Part shown: positions 48,596 to 60,794 of the stretch, one piece after another
How the letters are laid out: each line of letters starts with the position of its first letter
How positions within the stretch are numbered: position 1 is the first letter of the stretch
DNA from: Neospora caninum Liverpool
Taxonomy: Eukaryota > Apicomplexa > Conoidasida > Eucoccidiorida > Sarcocystidae
Assembly: GCF_000208865.1 (NCBI RefSeq)
Contig: NC_018395.1
Coordinates: forward strand, 279,920 to 343,919
DNA: 64,000 nt
Reading direction: 5' to 3'
Program-made: the position numbers and the translations under genes
Notes under the pieces: generated by a model
The model's database searches: none
Told to the model about the DNA's origin: nothing
The model's input: only the letters and a program-made list of their open reading frames with translations

Positions 48596-51467
48596 CGGGC
48601 GGCGACAAAGAAGGGGCGAGAAGAGAAGGGTGAGAGGGAGAGCGAGGGAAACAAAGGTAGCCGGCGGCTCGTGTCGGCGTTCGGTCCGATGGAAAAAAAG
48701 ACGAGATCTGCATTCAGGCAACGAGGGAGGCCGCCCGCTCTGTGGTGGTGTTCAGGGCTCTCCTCCACGGGGTGCGCGGGGCGAGACGAGGGAGATGCAG
48801 AAGGGAGAATGAAGGAACGTGCAGAACGGAGAGAACACGAAGAAGCAAGGACACCTGCAGGGGGAGACTGTGAAAACGCGTCGTCGCAGGGAAGAGCGTG
48901 TGTGGTAAAACCTGATCGGTGTCGATGACTGTTTGTTTGCACGAGAGCTCTTCATATCGGACGCGAGAGAGGAAAAGAACGCGAAAGGTGGACCCCACAA
49001 ACAGCGCCGGAAACGCATGCGAGATCGGCGACGCGCTTCTGTAGCCATGGCCTCGACAAAAGACTTGAAACAACCACCCACGTGGGTTTCGAGCCTATAC
49101 ACGCCGGTGACCGTGTGGGGTCATCGTTGCTTCTCGGGAGAGAAGCTCGGAAATGAGAGAAGAAACGTCAGTTCGTGGAAGGAAAACACTCCTGGGTGGG
49201 GGGAGGCGACTCGGTCAACGTCTCGTGTTATACCCACTTGGCCCATGGGAGTGTTTTCCTGGGGGGAAGAAGCCCGCCAGTGTCGCGGAAGCCAGAGGCG
49301 GAAAACTCGACTCAGTTCAAGGAGAGCGTTGTCTCCTGTCTCCCGCTGGCTGTGGGGCATCGCGGAAGCGGAAAACACCCGGATACAGTTTGTTCCCGAA
49401 AAATCGTTCAAATCGGATCGAGCTATACAAAGAGTGTGCATGGAGAGAGCGGGGAGCAGAAGCGAGAAACATTCAATCTCCGGCTCGCTCGGCGGGAGAG
49501 ATCCTGTGAAAACGTTTTTTGTCTGTAGTTCTGACGTCTCGCCGTCTGGGAAACGCGCGGGGAAAACACGGGCCGGCGCGCATATCGCCGCTGAAAGTAT
49601 ACTGAAATGAGTTGCGTGTGCTTCATGTTTTGCACCACCGACAGGCGTGCGAACCGTAGTCAAAAAACAAAGATATTCAACCCCAACCTGTATATATATT
49701 TATATATATCAAAATATGCGTTTTCGTGTTCATGGCCTCTGCGTTTAGAGTTCCAGCTATCCACATATATGCATATATACATATTTGTATATATACGCAT
49801 GTGTATGTATCGAAATAAATTTGTATCCATGAGGAGAGACGGGTTCGTCGATGTAAAGTGCGGAAGAAGGAGGACGTGGGGAATCAAGATTCCCTTGTAG
49901 TGGGTGCGTCATGCGGGCAGAACTTTTTTGCCGACGGTTCCGGAGAAGCATTTGCTTGCTCAAAGGCAAACACAGGTTTTCGACTCTGGCACTCTTAGGT
50001 GACTCTTCGTTCCGCGTCTTCTCCCCCGTGGATCGCCCGCGTGTCTCCGTGGGTGCGTCAGCGTTGTTTGTTACGTGATCGTGGCGGGGCGACGCGTTTT
50101 GTGTTCGAAGAAAACGAACTTGGCGGATTTTTGCGACTCCGCATTCTCACAGTCGCCCCCGGTTATCAAGTCTCCTCAGTCTCCTCGCTGGCAGCAGTCG
50201 AAACCCCTCTCTCTCGGGTTCTTCGCTTTCCCCTCGGGTTTTAGCATATCTCAAAAGGAATCAAAGGTTTGCATGGCAGAGGAACTGCATGCAGGCGAGC
50301 AGGAGTCGCCGATGAAGGCTCCGAGCAGAAACGACAGGTTTGTGGGGCAGAGAGAACGTGAGAGTTTGAGAACGGCACTGCGCGTCAGGCCTCCCCCAAC
50401 TGCAGCTTTTGAGGCTTCTTCCCGAGCGACACAGACGGTCACCACACGCCGCATCGGCTGCGAGTAGCGCTTCCAGTGTGCCCTCGTGGCACGCGTGCGA
50501 GAGCCGGTTCTCCGTTTATAAGCCGGTCTCTTCGCCGGATCTCTTGCGATGTGCCGTGTCAAACAGGCCCAGAGCGCGTGTTGCGGTGTGCACATGCCTG
50601 CACTTTGGATCTTTCCGTATGGACCTCTGGGAGCGTCCAAGCAGATAAGCTATTCGTATCCAAAAACGCTCTGTAGAAAATACATTAGTATATCTCTCTG
50701 TTGTCTACATTCTTGCATGCACAGATATAGACTCTCTTCGTGCTGAGGCAGGCTGATCGAGAGTGCCTCTGCTTAAACTGAGGAGTGAAGTAGGTACAAA
50801 CCGAGCACGGATTGACCGTGTCCATCTTGCGTGCACTAACTTAATACTCGGGTATATGTTTTAGACGCTAACTTCCCAGCTAAATGGTGCCTTAAAGCGG
50901 CATGGAATCACACAAGCAATGTGGTAAGATGTTTAGGCAGAGTACTTCAGGCGATGCGGAACAGAGTTCTGTTTCCCTCTGGTGGACTGAAGCGCCTCAA
51001 AAGAAGACGTGCAGAGGCCGATCAGTCGAGCCCAGAAAAAGGACGTTTCTACCAGGAAACTCCCTGCGATCTCACGTTTTCCCGAGGGTGCCAAGAAGGC
51101 AAAAGGGACAAATAGCGAAGAATTACAGAGGAAAGACCAGTGCGCTCTTCTCCCCCTCTCCGAGGTTCCCTCCTTTTCCTCGCTTCTAAAAAACGGGGTA
51201 GTCTCACTGAAAGAGCTGCATGCCGCACCCGCGCCGGCATCGCATCCATGCGTCACATGTGGACGTAGCGGAGTCCCATGTCGACACACTACGGTCGACG
51301 ACTAGACACCACACACATCCACGTAGTGGCATATCAGCATGCATGACAGCACAGCTACATACTCATATATATATATATATATATATATATTGTGTAGATA
51401 TAGAGAAATGGACGTGGGTAGCTGCAGCCCCATCATGTCTGCAGATTGCAGTGAAGTTTTCGGCTGT
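48596..51467. other. Convergent intergenic region
   Basis: This lies between the stop of the coiled-coil gene and the stop of the minus-strand Josephin gene, and should hold both 3' UTRs. The region just after 48596 is purine-rich on the plus strand. TA microsatellites occur at about 49691-49710, 49763-49800 and 51364-51390. A 225-codon plus-strand frame at 48933-49610 has no recognisable features and is not called. Confidence 0.5.
51364..51390. repeat. TA microsatellite
   Basis: Pure TA run about 80 nt beyond the stop codon of the minus-strand Josephin gene, probably in its 3' UTR. Confidence 0.9.
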
Positions 51468-52207
51468 TCAAAGGTGCATCATCATCAGCTGTTCACGTCT
51501 TTGGAAACCCAACTCGTGGAGCTCTCGATCTTTAATCGGAATTCCCTGAAACAAAAGACCACAAAACCATTCGACGTCCAGGCACTGGCAGCAAACGGCG
51601 CACTCATGTACTACATCTCTGAACATATAGATATATCTACACACACAAATACATATATCCATATATACAAACAAATACTCTTGTAGATAAACAATCACAC
51701 AAGTCCATGCATATACGTGTATGGATGCATGTCTACATATATATATATATATATACAGATACGGAGAAATACGGATGTTCTATCAGAAGCTGAGGTGGCG
51801 GAGAGCCTCCGCATTTCACATGTTGAGCAGTGATATACATCGAGAACGAGCCTCACGAGAAGGCAAAACTTCACAGGCGCGTGTGCGCACGCACGAACTT
51901 CCCTTCATCTGTCTCGAGGCAGGAGTTCATAGACAGGCGGTCTTATAAGCGGGGTGTGTGAAGACGCCATGAAAAAGGATTTGACGGGTGATTTGTTTTT
52001 TTGAGGGGTCAGTCTCCACTCAGACGCAAACGCGCAAGTCGCCCCTGTCTCACCTCCGTGTCGCCTTCACACAGACAAATCTGGCCACCCAACTTGCAAA
52101 ACTTCCGCCTAGATAAAAACAGAAGGTAGCATGCGCAAAGGAAAGAGAATTCGAACAATTCAATTCCAACACGCCTTTCCTCCCCATGCTTTTATACATA
52201 TACATAC

Positions 52208-52243
<36 letters not shown>

Positions 52244-55200
52244 GCGGGATAGCCGTGCAAGATTCATGCAAGAAATAGTCTGGAGTCGAGAAGGAGAAAC
52301 TCTTAAGGCAGAAAGTCTGTACAGGCGTGACGAAGACCGACAGATGCATGGACAATGGAGAGAAAACACGAATTTTTTAGCGTTTTCCGGTGTCGCAGGC
52401 GGATATCTCACGTCGACGTTCGCTCCTTTAAGCCGTCAACGGCTTTTCGCACGCGCATGCTCTCTGCGCAGACAAAATCCTTCCCGAGTAAACCCGGTGG
52501 GCAACACCCGTTTCCTCTCTCCTTTCGTCTATGTCCTGAATGTATGATCGTCGACACGCATGTCTAAATGGGTTCTCTTCTGTCTCCGATAATAGTCTAA
52601 AGAAATGCAGATGCATCTGTCTATAGACCTTTCCATGGCAGGCACCTGCACAAGATCCACATGCGTGTAAGTAGAAACGGACACGATTCGACGTGTCCAA
52701 GCAGCTGCAACTCCGACCGAAGACGCTTTCCATCTGTATCTCTTCTTCTTCAATCTCTTTACGCGGAGACAGAGATGCTCGGGTGTGGAGTTGTCTTGCC
52801 ACGAGTACTGAGAGAGGTACACACGAGCGCGGGCATACATAGAAGAGACCTGCGCCAACTTGCAAATTTCCGGGGTCTCGCGGACACTCTCGAGAACTTA
52901 AGCTTTTTCTCCTCACTTGGGGACTGTCTGAACGAGAACGCAGGATCCGAGAGTCGTGGAGTCGCGTTGCGAGGCCTCGTACTCGGCCCACTGGAAAACG
53001 CGCTGAAGCCAACAAAACCCGAAAAGGGATCAATTCCGATGTCAAACAGCGCCGAAGGTGAGACCTCTGGAAGCCCACCCACCGGAATCGCAGAAAGGCC
53101 AGATCCCCCCGCGAATGCAGGGGTGAGAACCGGGGTAGGCGCGGAACCGCGGGGAAACAGAAAGGGACACGAGCATCTGGAGAAAAGACGACGCATACCT
53201 CCATGGTGTCCGCCTGGTAAAAGCGTCGCATCACTTTTTCTCCGTTTCTAAGCCGAACCACAACCGCGCAGATATTTTGAGCGTCTGCAGGCGGTTCCTC
53301 CGGTGGGGCCTGCATTTCCTGAAGAGGCGAATCGAGGCGGAACAAGCACCGGAGACAAAACTTTCTTAACCTTTCTCCTTTGTGCGCTGCGCGCCTTTTT
53401 CGTCTCTCAACTCGCCTTCTCCACCTTCTCCACCTGCCTGCGGGATTCTCTTTCCCGGCATGTTGAGGCGAGATTCGCAAACGGCCTCCCAGCGCGCACG
53501 GGCTGTGTCGCCCGCTAAAGATCTCGGCCGCTCTTTCCTTCGCTCCCTCTCCCTCTCTTCTTCTCTTTGCTGCCTCCAACTTTCTTACCTGCTTGTAGGT
53601 TTCGAGAGAAAGGCGCAGAGCCTCACGGAGTTCTGGATCGTCGTCGACACCCTCCAAGCCTGCGCCGACGCTGCTCGCCTCCGGGCTCCCGCTTCTGCTG
53701 ACTTCTTCGCTGGCGTTTCCCGGGGCGTCCAGGCGGCTGAGGAAGCAAAGGACGAAAGACAAGGCACGAACGGGCGGAAGGTCGCACGCGCACAAGTCGA
53801 AGCAGAAACGCTGCGCAGGGCCGGAAGCTGGGTAGCTCCACGGGAAGAGTTACATTGCAAGCAGAAAAAAGACAGCACGTCCCCGGCGTGTCTCTCTGCC
53901 TGAAGGGAACATACACGCCTACGAGCGTGGATGCGCTTATCTCTGCGAGAACCAGTATCTCGCACCAAATAAACATATAGGTAGATAGACAGATACATAT
54001 ATGTATGTATATATACAGGCAAAGGCATGCTTGGATGCATGCTTCAGGTGTGAATACTATGGACGACGCCGGGTGAAGCGCATTGTGTTTTGTCTTTTTG
54101 TCGTCTCGGTGATTGCCGGACGTACTAGCCTCCCTCTGAAGGCCAGGAATGTTCCTCCCGCCTTCCGCGCGGCGCCCAAGCGAGGAACGATCGCTTCGAC
54201 TCCCCCTAAAAGGAAAGATCAAAAAGGGGAAAGAGGATGTACACCGGAAACACTCGTGGTACACATCTCCGAGATACACACCACGAAAGGCGAGACGAAA
54301 AGAAGGAAGAAACGAGAGCTTCCGTGGCCTTGGAGCAGGCAGAGAGGCAGCCAGTGCAGGGGAAAGGATAAAACGAAGAAAAAAAACGAAGAAAAAAACG
54401 TGCGAAACGACGCGCACAAGAGGAGAAAACTGCATGGGACCTGCTCGTCGGCGGCGGTAGAAACAAAGCGAGAGAACGCAAGAGGAAGAAGGGATGATAA
54501 ACACGAGAAAGAAGCCGGAACAATACACAGCCAAGGACAGCGAGTGTTGGACGTTTGCTACTGGGCACGATAAAATCGGAATCGAGAGCGTACATCATCC
54601 CCGTGAGCAGCCGCCGCCTTTGCGTCTTGCGCTTCTTTCTCTTTCGCCTGGCGCTGCAACTCTGGAGAGAGGCAAAGTTGCGGAAAGGGAAACGCACGCA
54701 ACAAAGAAAAAGGGGACTGAAAGGAGGAAGGCAACGAGGAGTGGAACAGAGAGAGGTCGACGCCGACACACTTCGAATCGGCCGCAAAATGTTCTGCACA
54801 GTTCCGGGCCGCCCTTCCACGACAAAGGGAGAACAAGAAATCCACAGGATTCTCTTCTCTCTCTGTTACCCTTTTTAATACTGCGGTACACATGCATACG
54901 ACCGCAGATCGAAAGATATGTCATACATAAAGAGATGTCACATATACTTATATCCATATACATATATATATATATATATATGTGAATGCGTGTTTGAGAA
55001 GTTTCTATCTGCAAGTGTCCACTGGGCACGGGAACGCGTGTAGAAATTGAGGGCTGTGCACCGCTGCCTGTTTGTACGTTTCGCCAGGCGATTCGCGGAG
55101 GCCTCACCTTCGATATCGCGTTTCGTCAAGTAGAATTGGTTCATGCGAACCTGCTGGGGCTCGGGCGCGGGAAGGGAACCCACGTCTCTCCGCGCGACGA

Positions 55201-56295
55201 ACGAGACGTAACCTTGGATCGACAGCGACGTCAAAAGATTCTTCAACTGCTCCGCCGACACCGCCACTGGGCTCGGCTTCAAACTGTCCAAGTTGTACCT
55301 GAGAAAAAACGAAAATTCACCTGCAGGGAAGCTAACAACTACCGCCACGCCAGTGCCGACTCACCCACGCGCGAATGAAGATATATATATATATATATAT
55401 GTATGTATACAGAGAGAGAGATACACGTCTATAGATAGACAGAGATAGATGGACACGTATGGGTGCACGTGTATGGATATGTATATATATATATATATAT
55501 ATATGAATATTGGTGTGTTGAATGAGAGAGTAGCCAAGGTAGGCGCCGGAGAGGGAGAGACAAGAGGAGTGGCAAAAACTCTGAGAAAAGTGGAGGAAAT
55601 TCAGGGACGGTGGAATGGAGAAAATGCTGCGGCGGCGCAGATGTGCTGTGCGACGGGGGGTGTGGAGAGGACACAAGAGCGCTCGGGAAAATGCACGAGC
55701 GTCCAGGTGCTCGGAGGAAGAAGCCTCATCAAAGCAGAACCAAAAAGTGGCTGCCAGATTGGCGAAAGGTCTTCCTTCACAACAGCCCCATGCGGGAGCT
55801 CGCTCCCGGCCCTCCTCACCCTTCGTCTCTTCCACCTTCTCTTTGTTTCTCTTTCTCATTCGCCTTCTTTGCTTACCAAATGCCTTCGACCTTTCGGATG
55901 GTGAACCAGTGCTCATTCAAGTTGAAGATGAAGCCTTCCTCTCTGCTGGGGTCGGCGAGGACATGGCAGACTTCGGGTTTTGAGGTGGAGAGACACTGGA
56001 TGTGCTGTTTGCGCAGGCACTCCATCAGCACGGAGACGTTGAAGTATCCATCGTGGGCGACGTTCCCGGACTCCTCGTCGAAGAACTCTTTGTAAGCCGA
56101 GGCGTCCATTCCCTCGGCCATCAACTGTCGCTCTCTCCGGTCGAACTCGTAGCCGATCTTCGACATTTCCGTTTCGTCGTAGACGGGACCTTGCAGCAAC
56201 GAGTTGATGCAGTGCAACGCGCACATGCGATCTGCCCCCTGCTTCTCCCAATACACCACGCCGGAGGCCGGTCCTCGCGAAGAGCGTATTGCCAT
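51468..56295 (-). CDS. ATXN3-like: Ataxin-3-type Josephin deubiquitinase with UIM and UBX-like domain
   Basis: On the minus strand the supported exons are 55877-56295, 55108-55298, 54594-54661, 54126-54205, 53589-53736, 53199-53318 and the terminal 51468-51545. Phases match through exon 6. The Josephin domain spans about residues 10-190: catalytic Cys25 in MCALHCINSLLQG, His129 in NEHWFTIRK, and Asp144 (YNLDS) at the position of human ataxin-3 Asn134. A UIM follows at about 284-302 (PELREALRLSLETYKQ). A UBX-like fold starts near 318 (AVVVRLRNGEKVMRRFYQ), and the last exon (GIPIKDRELHELGFQRREQL) fits the UBX C-terminal strand and helix. The middle of the UBX, about 25-30 residues, must be encoded between 51546 and 53198. 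A splice-bounded candidate is near 52049-52103, but its phases do not close the model. Josephins cleave ubiquitin chains, UIMs bind them, and UBX domains usually bind p97/Cdc48. There is no polyglutamine tract. Exon 4 is the weakest of the listed exons. Confidence 0.85.
52210..52241. repeat. TA microsatellite in an intron
   Basis: Pure TA run of about 32 nt within the unresolved interval between exon 6 and the last exon of the Josephin gene. Confidence 0.9.
54951..54983. repeat. TA microsatellite in Josephin gene intron 2
   Basis: TA run in the intron between exons 2 and 3 of the minus-strand Josephin gene. Confidence 0.9.
55380..55505. repeat. Paired TA microsatellites with GA/GATA spacer in Josephin gene intron 1
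   Basis: TA runs at 55380-55400 and 55482-55504 flank AGAGAG and ATAGATAGACAG units. The block lies in intron 1. Confidence 0.88.
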
Positions 56296-57845
56296 GGCGG
56301 AAACGAGGAAGAGAAGGGAAAGGGAGAAAGGGAGCGACAGGAAGTTTTAGAAAGAGGAACCCGGTAGGGAATCAGCGAACGAACGAGACGGCCGATGCGG
56401 CACGACAGGGCTCTTGAAAGCGGGTGAAAAGCCGAGAAAGAGTGCAGAGCGAAAAGAGAGAGGCAAGAAGGAAAAGAAAGCGAAGGATAAAAGGAGCGAG
56501 AAACGATGGAGAGGGAGAGGGTGCCGGGGGGTCAGAGACGCCCGAGTCGTCGATGGCGCGCGCAGCTTTGCAGCAAGATGAAAATGGGGATGGAAAAAAA
56601 TGAAAAAGGCGGAAGAGCCTTGCGCGAGGGCCGAGAAAACCGAAGGAAAGCAAAGAGAAGGGAAAAAGGCGAACGGAGGTCGTTTGATCTCCGACACCAA
56701 TTGAGACAAAAGAACGAGACATGAAAATCGAGAAAAAGACGCGGCTTCTAGGGGAACGGCGCGCACGCAAGACGGGTGTCTGGTGGAAGAAGAGAGGCTC
56801 CTACGGGGTGAAGACGTGAAGGCGAAACAGAAACAAGGACAAAAAGGAGAACGTGGAAACGGTCGCACCGACGGTAACTTGTCACGGTGGACACAGCGTC
56901 GAAACAAAAGGCGGAAAGCGGAAGACTGGACTGGGAACAAAGCAAAGCAGTAGTGGAGAAGCGGGACGGGGAAACTCGGAGCAAAAAACCGAAAGCCGAG
57001 GAAGTCTTCCGATCAGGAACGAGCGAGAAGAAAGCAGAAAGCCATGTTTTCTCTCTCAAGACACACAAGAGAGTTAACGCCGCGGCAGAACATTCGAGAG
57101 GACATGCTAGCAGCGTTCCTTTGGGAGAACAACAAGAAATCGGCGAAGAAAAGCAACAACGAAAGAAAGGAGAGAAGAAAAGAAGAAATGACAGAACGTA
57201 TAGAGGCAGACTGAAGGAGCGTGTGTCTCTCTAAATCCTCAGAGCGCGGTAAGAAGCTAGTCGTGATGTGGCAGGACGCGGCCACGGTGCCTTTGTCTGT
57301 CGTCGCCGATGGAGGTTTAGGTATCTTTTTCTTTGTCTCGAATCGGCGAAGAAAGAGAATGCCTTTCAAAAAGGGAGTACGTCCCTCAGGAAAAGATCTG
57401 TGAGCGTTTCAAAGGAAAAAATCCTGTCGAGCGGTGTTTTCTCGCTCGGAACGCTGTGCGAAGTCACCGCGACGCGATCGAAAACACGCGGCACGAGCGA
57501 AGGAGGCGACTGGGGGTAACTCCAGGGAGGGACTCGGGAGGACACCAAAATGAAGAAGACGGAAAGGTACACTGAGGAGGAGAGGAGGAATCTTTCTTCT
57601 TGGCGCTTCCTGGGAGTCTTGTCGCTGCCGCGAAGGGGAGAAAGCGATGCCTGGTGTCTCCAGCAAGTGAAGCGCCTGCGAGAACAGACCGGGAAGAAGC
57701 AAGTGAGCTGGAGACAGAAAGACACAAAGGGAGAACAAGAAAGCAGAGCCACGCTAAGGGAAAGAACAGAAAGAGGAAGTGGGAGGGCCAGAGAGAGAAA
57801 GAGGTAGAATAAGAGGAAGAAAGAGGCAGAAACTGAAGGAGAACA

Positions 57846-57900
57846 AGAGAGAGACCAGGAGGGAGAACGAGAGAGAGACCAGGAGGGAGAACCAGAGAGA
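57846..57900. repeat. 24-nt purine tandem repeat
   Basis: Two copies of GACCAGGAGGGAGAAC plus a GAGAGAGA spacer start at 57853 and 57877, within the long purine tract. Confidence 0.8.
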
Positions 57901-60029
57901 AAAAGGGACAGATTAGGAGGGAGGAAGAGGAGGGACAAGAGAGAGAAAGAGTGAGATCACGAAGGAGATCAAGCGGCAGAACAAGAGAGAAGAAGAGGGA
58001 GATCAAGAGAGAGACTGCGAAATGTCTATGCGGGGACCGCAGGTAAAACGCAGAGGAAGCACAAGAAGGGAAAGCTAGAGAAAGGATATTCGAAGAGGAT
58101 ACAAGAAAAAAAAGGTCAGGAAGAAAAACAGTGAACGCCTGGAAGATAGATTGGACTGGCAACCAGGTGAGGAAGAGAGGGATAACAAGGCCAGCAGAAA
58201 AGAGATCTCGAGTACACGGGAGATGAAGAGGAGTACGAGGAAGAAAGGCGATAAAGACAGAACGCAGAGGAGAGAGACACAGGCGCACTTCGAGAGTCAG
58301 AGAGGACGTCCAGCAGAGATGATAAGGTCATAAAAGCGTGCACGAGAAACGACGGTAAGTATGAGCAAGATAAGCTGGAGAAACGAGTGGCTTCAAAGTT
58401 CTCCGCACACAGAGAAGAGTCAGAAGACGAAGAATATCATTTGCCGGCAGCGGTCACGTTTAAACTGTCAAAGGGCGTGTAAGATTCAACGAGGAAGGGA
58501 CACACAAAATGAGGGAAGATTTGCGTTCCCAACCGTCAAGAAGTGATTTTTAGGAACGAATGGACAGTGAAGACCTTTCGTTTCTCTCTACCCCGAATCG
58601 ATTCGCCGTTCCTCCTTCTCCCCTCCTACGCAGGATATACGCGGATCCGTAGTTTTGTGGAAAACACGGGAAACGAGAAAAATCTGTTGTTTGAGCCGAC
58701 GAACAAAGGAGTCACGCAGGGAACGGCCTGCGGTTTCCATGTAGCCGAGTCTTCGTCGTCGCTGTGGAGAGGCAAGAGTGATGCTAGGCGAGGTTTCTCG
58801 AAGAAGAGGCGGCTCCTCCGAGGAAGGCTCGTAAAGCCCGCGAAGCTGCATGCGGACTTCAATAAAGCGTACATGAATTCAAGGCAAGAGCTGCAGAGAA
58901 CTAGCCGAGATGCCTAATACAGGCACTCCGCGAGGAAGCCGGCGCTGGAATCAGTCTGGCGTGGTTACTTGGTCACTGAAGACGAGACGAAAAGAGGTTC
59001 CCAGCTGTGCCTAAACACGAAGGTTTCTCTGCCGTGTGAAGCGTCAAAGAGTCATGGTGCACAGCAGTGATGCTTCGACTCATCCTGCGAGGTTCTGCTC
59101 CAACTGAGTGCTGTCCCACCCTCGACAGCTGTGAAGGTAAAAGTGATGAACAACCACTTGGGGCGTGTGCGGCCTTATCATCACCCGCCCAGCGGGGTGT
59201 TTTTTCAACTGTTCTAAAGTCTAAGGAAGATCTCGCCGCGTCGAGCTCGAACTGAGGGTTTTACTTTTCTTCGCGTAAGCCTCGTCATGTGCTTTCTCGG
59301 GGTCCCCGTCAGAGTTGACATTTCACACAGAACAGCCTTACTTCGACTCAGCAAAATCAATCCTTTCTTCATCTATATATGTATATACATGTATTCCTAC
59401 TTAAACATAGGTATATGCAACGCTTGCGACACTACGTCCAGCGGATAGTGCGATGACTCTCTCCCTCTTCAGCTACATTTGTGTATCCATATATGGATCT
59501 ATATTTATTGAGAGATTGTGCAAAACAGCTTCAGGTGGTCATCTGAATGCATGCAGGAAACCGAAAAAAGGTCGTAGTCGGTGGCTCAGGTACCGTATTG
59601 AAGGAAACACTTGTTTTGTCGAGTGTCTCTCTGTCCCCCGCTCTGCGACTTGCCATCAAGCCGTATGTAGCCAGAACTGGTGTGGCCTTCGCACAACATT
59701 CACAGAAGGCGGTTTATGTGTGGTTCTATCTCCCGGTGCTACCAAAAAAGAAAGTGTTTTCCTTCGCGAATATTACAGAACCTAGCTTCAAAGGAGCTCA
59801 CATACACCAGGCACTGCCACTTGGAAACAGAGAAGCCACAAAAAATCGGCAGTCTGTTGTGGCGAGCCTCTCCAAAAATCGGATCCAGTGTCCAGCCCCA
59901 GGGAGCGTGTGTGTGTGTGGAGCGATAAACAGAAAAAGGAAGAGCGAGACAACGAGAATAGATCAAGGAAGACAGAGAGACACGAAGGGAGAGATAAAAG
60001 AAACGAGAGGGGAGAGAGATACACGAAGA

Positions 60030-60125
60030 GAGAGGAGGAGAAGAAGAGAAAGAAGAAGAAGAGAGAGAAGAAGAAGAGAGAGAAGAAGAAGAGAGACGAA
60101 GAGAGAGAAGAGAGACCAAGAGAGA
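60030..60125. repeat. Purine microsatellite, GAGAGAGAAGAAGAA units
   Basis: Exact 15-nt units at 60061-60075 and 60076-60090 sit within a wider (GAA/GA)n array on the plus strand. Confidence 0.85.
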
Positions 60126-60545
60126 GAAAAATAGGAGGAAGAGGGAGAAAAAGAACAAGAAGGACCGAGAGAAGAAGAGGGAGGAGAAGAGGTAGAACAA
60201 GAATGGAGAGGAGAAGAAGAGAGAGAAGGGAGATAAAAGAAGGGAGGTAGAAGCGAGATAGAAGGGCTGAGAGAGGAGCTAGAAGAGTGGCAGCAGACAA
60301 GTAGAAGAAAAGCAAGATAGAGGAAAGATGGAAGAAACGAAACAGCGAAAGGGAAGTAGAGAAACGGAAAAGTGAGGCGAGAGTCGCGAGGGAAGGGTGG
60401 ACAACGCCGTGCGGAATTCTGCAACGAACGGCAGCGTGGAACAGTCACACGCGAGAAGGAGAGATAGTAGCAGCAAAATACAGTACTTGCTATTACCTGT
60501 CTGCCAGCACACGATAACGGCAGCTTGCTTGTAGAATGCACAGTT

Positions 60546-60560
60546 TCGGCTTATATTCAG
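60546..60560 (+). promoter_or_regulatory. TRP-2-like ribosomal-protein promoter motif
   Basis: TCGGCTTATATTCAG lies 235 nt upstream of the RPS23 start codon. It nearly matches the TCGGCTTATATTCGG motif that I recall being described as over-represented upstream of T. gondii ribosomal-protein genes. A GCATGC core at 60626-60631 (AGCATGCG), similar to the partner TRP-1 motif, lies 65 nt downstream. Spacing and orientation fit a core promoter for RPS23. The motif identity is from memory and was not searched. Confidence 0.75.
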
Positions 60561-60625
60561 ACCATCCTCCGAGATCCGAAAATCTGTTCGCTGTGCCTGG
60601 GATGGCCACCGGGCAGTCGCCGTGA

Positions 60626-60631
60626 GCATGC
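60626..60631. promoter_or_regulatory. GCATGC element in the RPS23 promoter (TRP-1-like)
   Basis: A palindromic GCATGC with following G, between the TRP-2-like motif and the start codon. Alone it would be weak, since GCATGC is common throughout the window. Its pairing with the motif at 60546 is what supports it. Confidence 0.5.
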
Positions 60632-60794
60632 GCAGGCGGAGCATTTATGGCGGAGTGGATGAGGAAATCGAACGCCGGGGGGAGGGTTTTGTGGAAGGCG
60701 CGAACTGAGCGGAGAGGCGACCACGGCGTTTACTTGTTTTCCATGATGCCTCTAGCCACTCGTCCCTAGTTGTCGTCAAGGAGCCTCTACAAAA

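Larger units (their letters stand above)
56296..60545. other. Divergent spacer with long purine tracts between the Josephin gene and RPS23
   Basis: No gene is supported in this 4.2 kb. The plus strand is overwhelmingly purine from about 56300 to 58340 and again at 59930-60400, with GAGA/GAAGAA units. The intervening part is of mixed composition and contains short frames only. It should contain the promoters and 5' UTRs of both flanking genes. Confidence 0.6.

Noticed and set aside
48933..49610. 225-codon plus-strand frame
   Set aside because: Single open frame in a convergent spacer with mixed composition and no recognised motif. Overlapping frames of similar length suggest chance.
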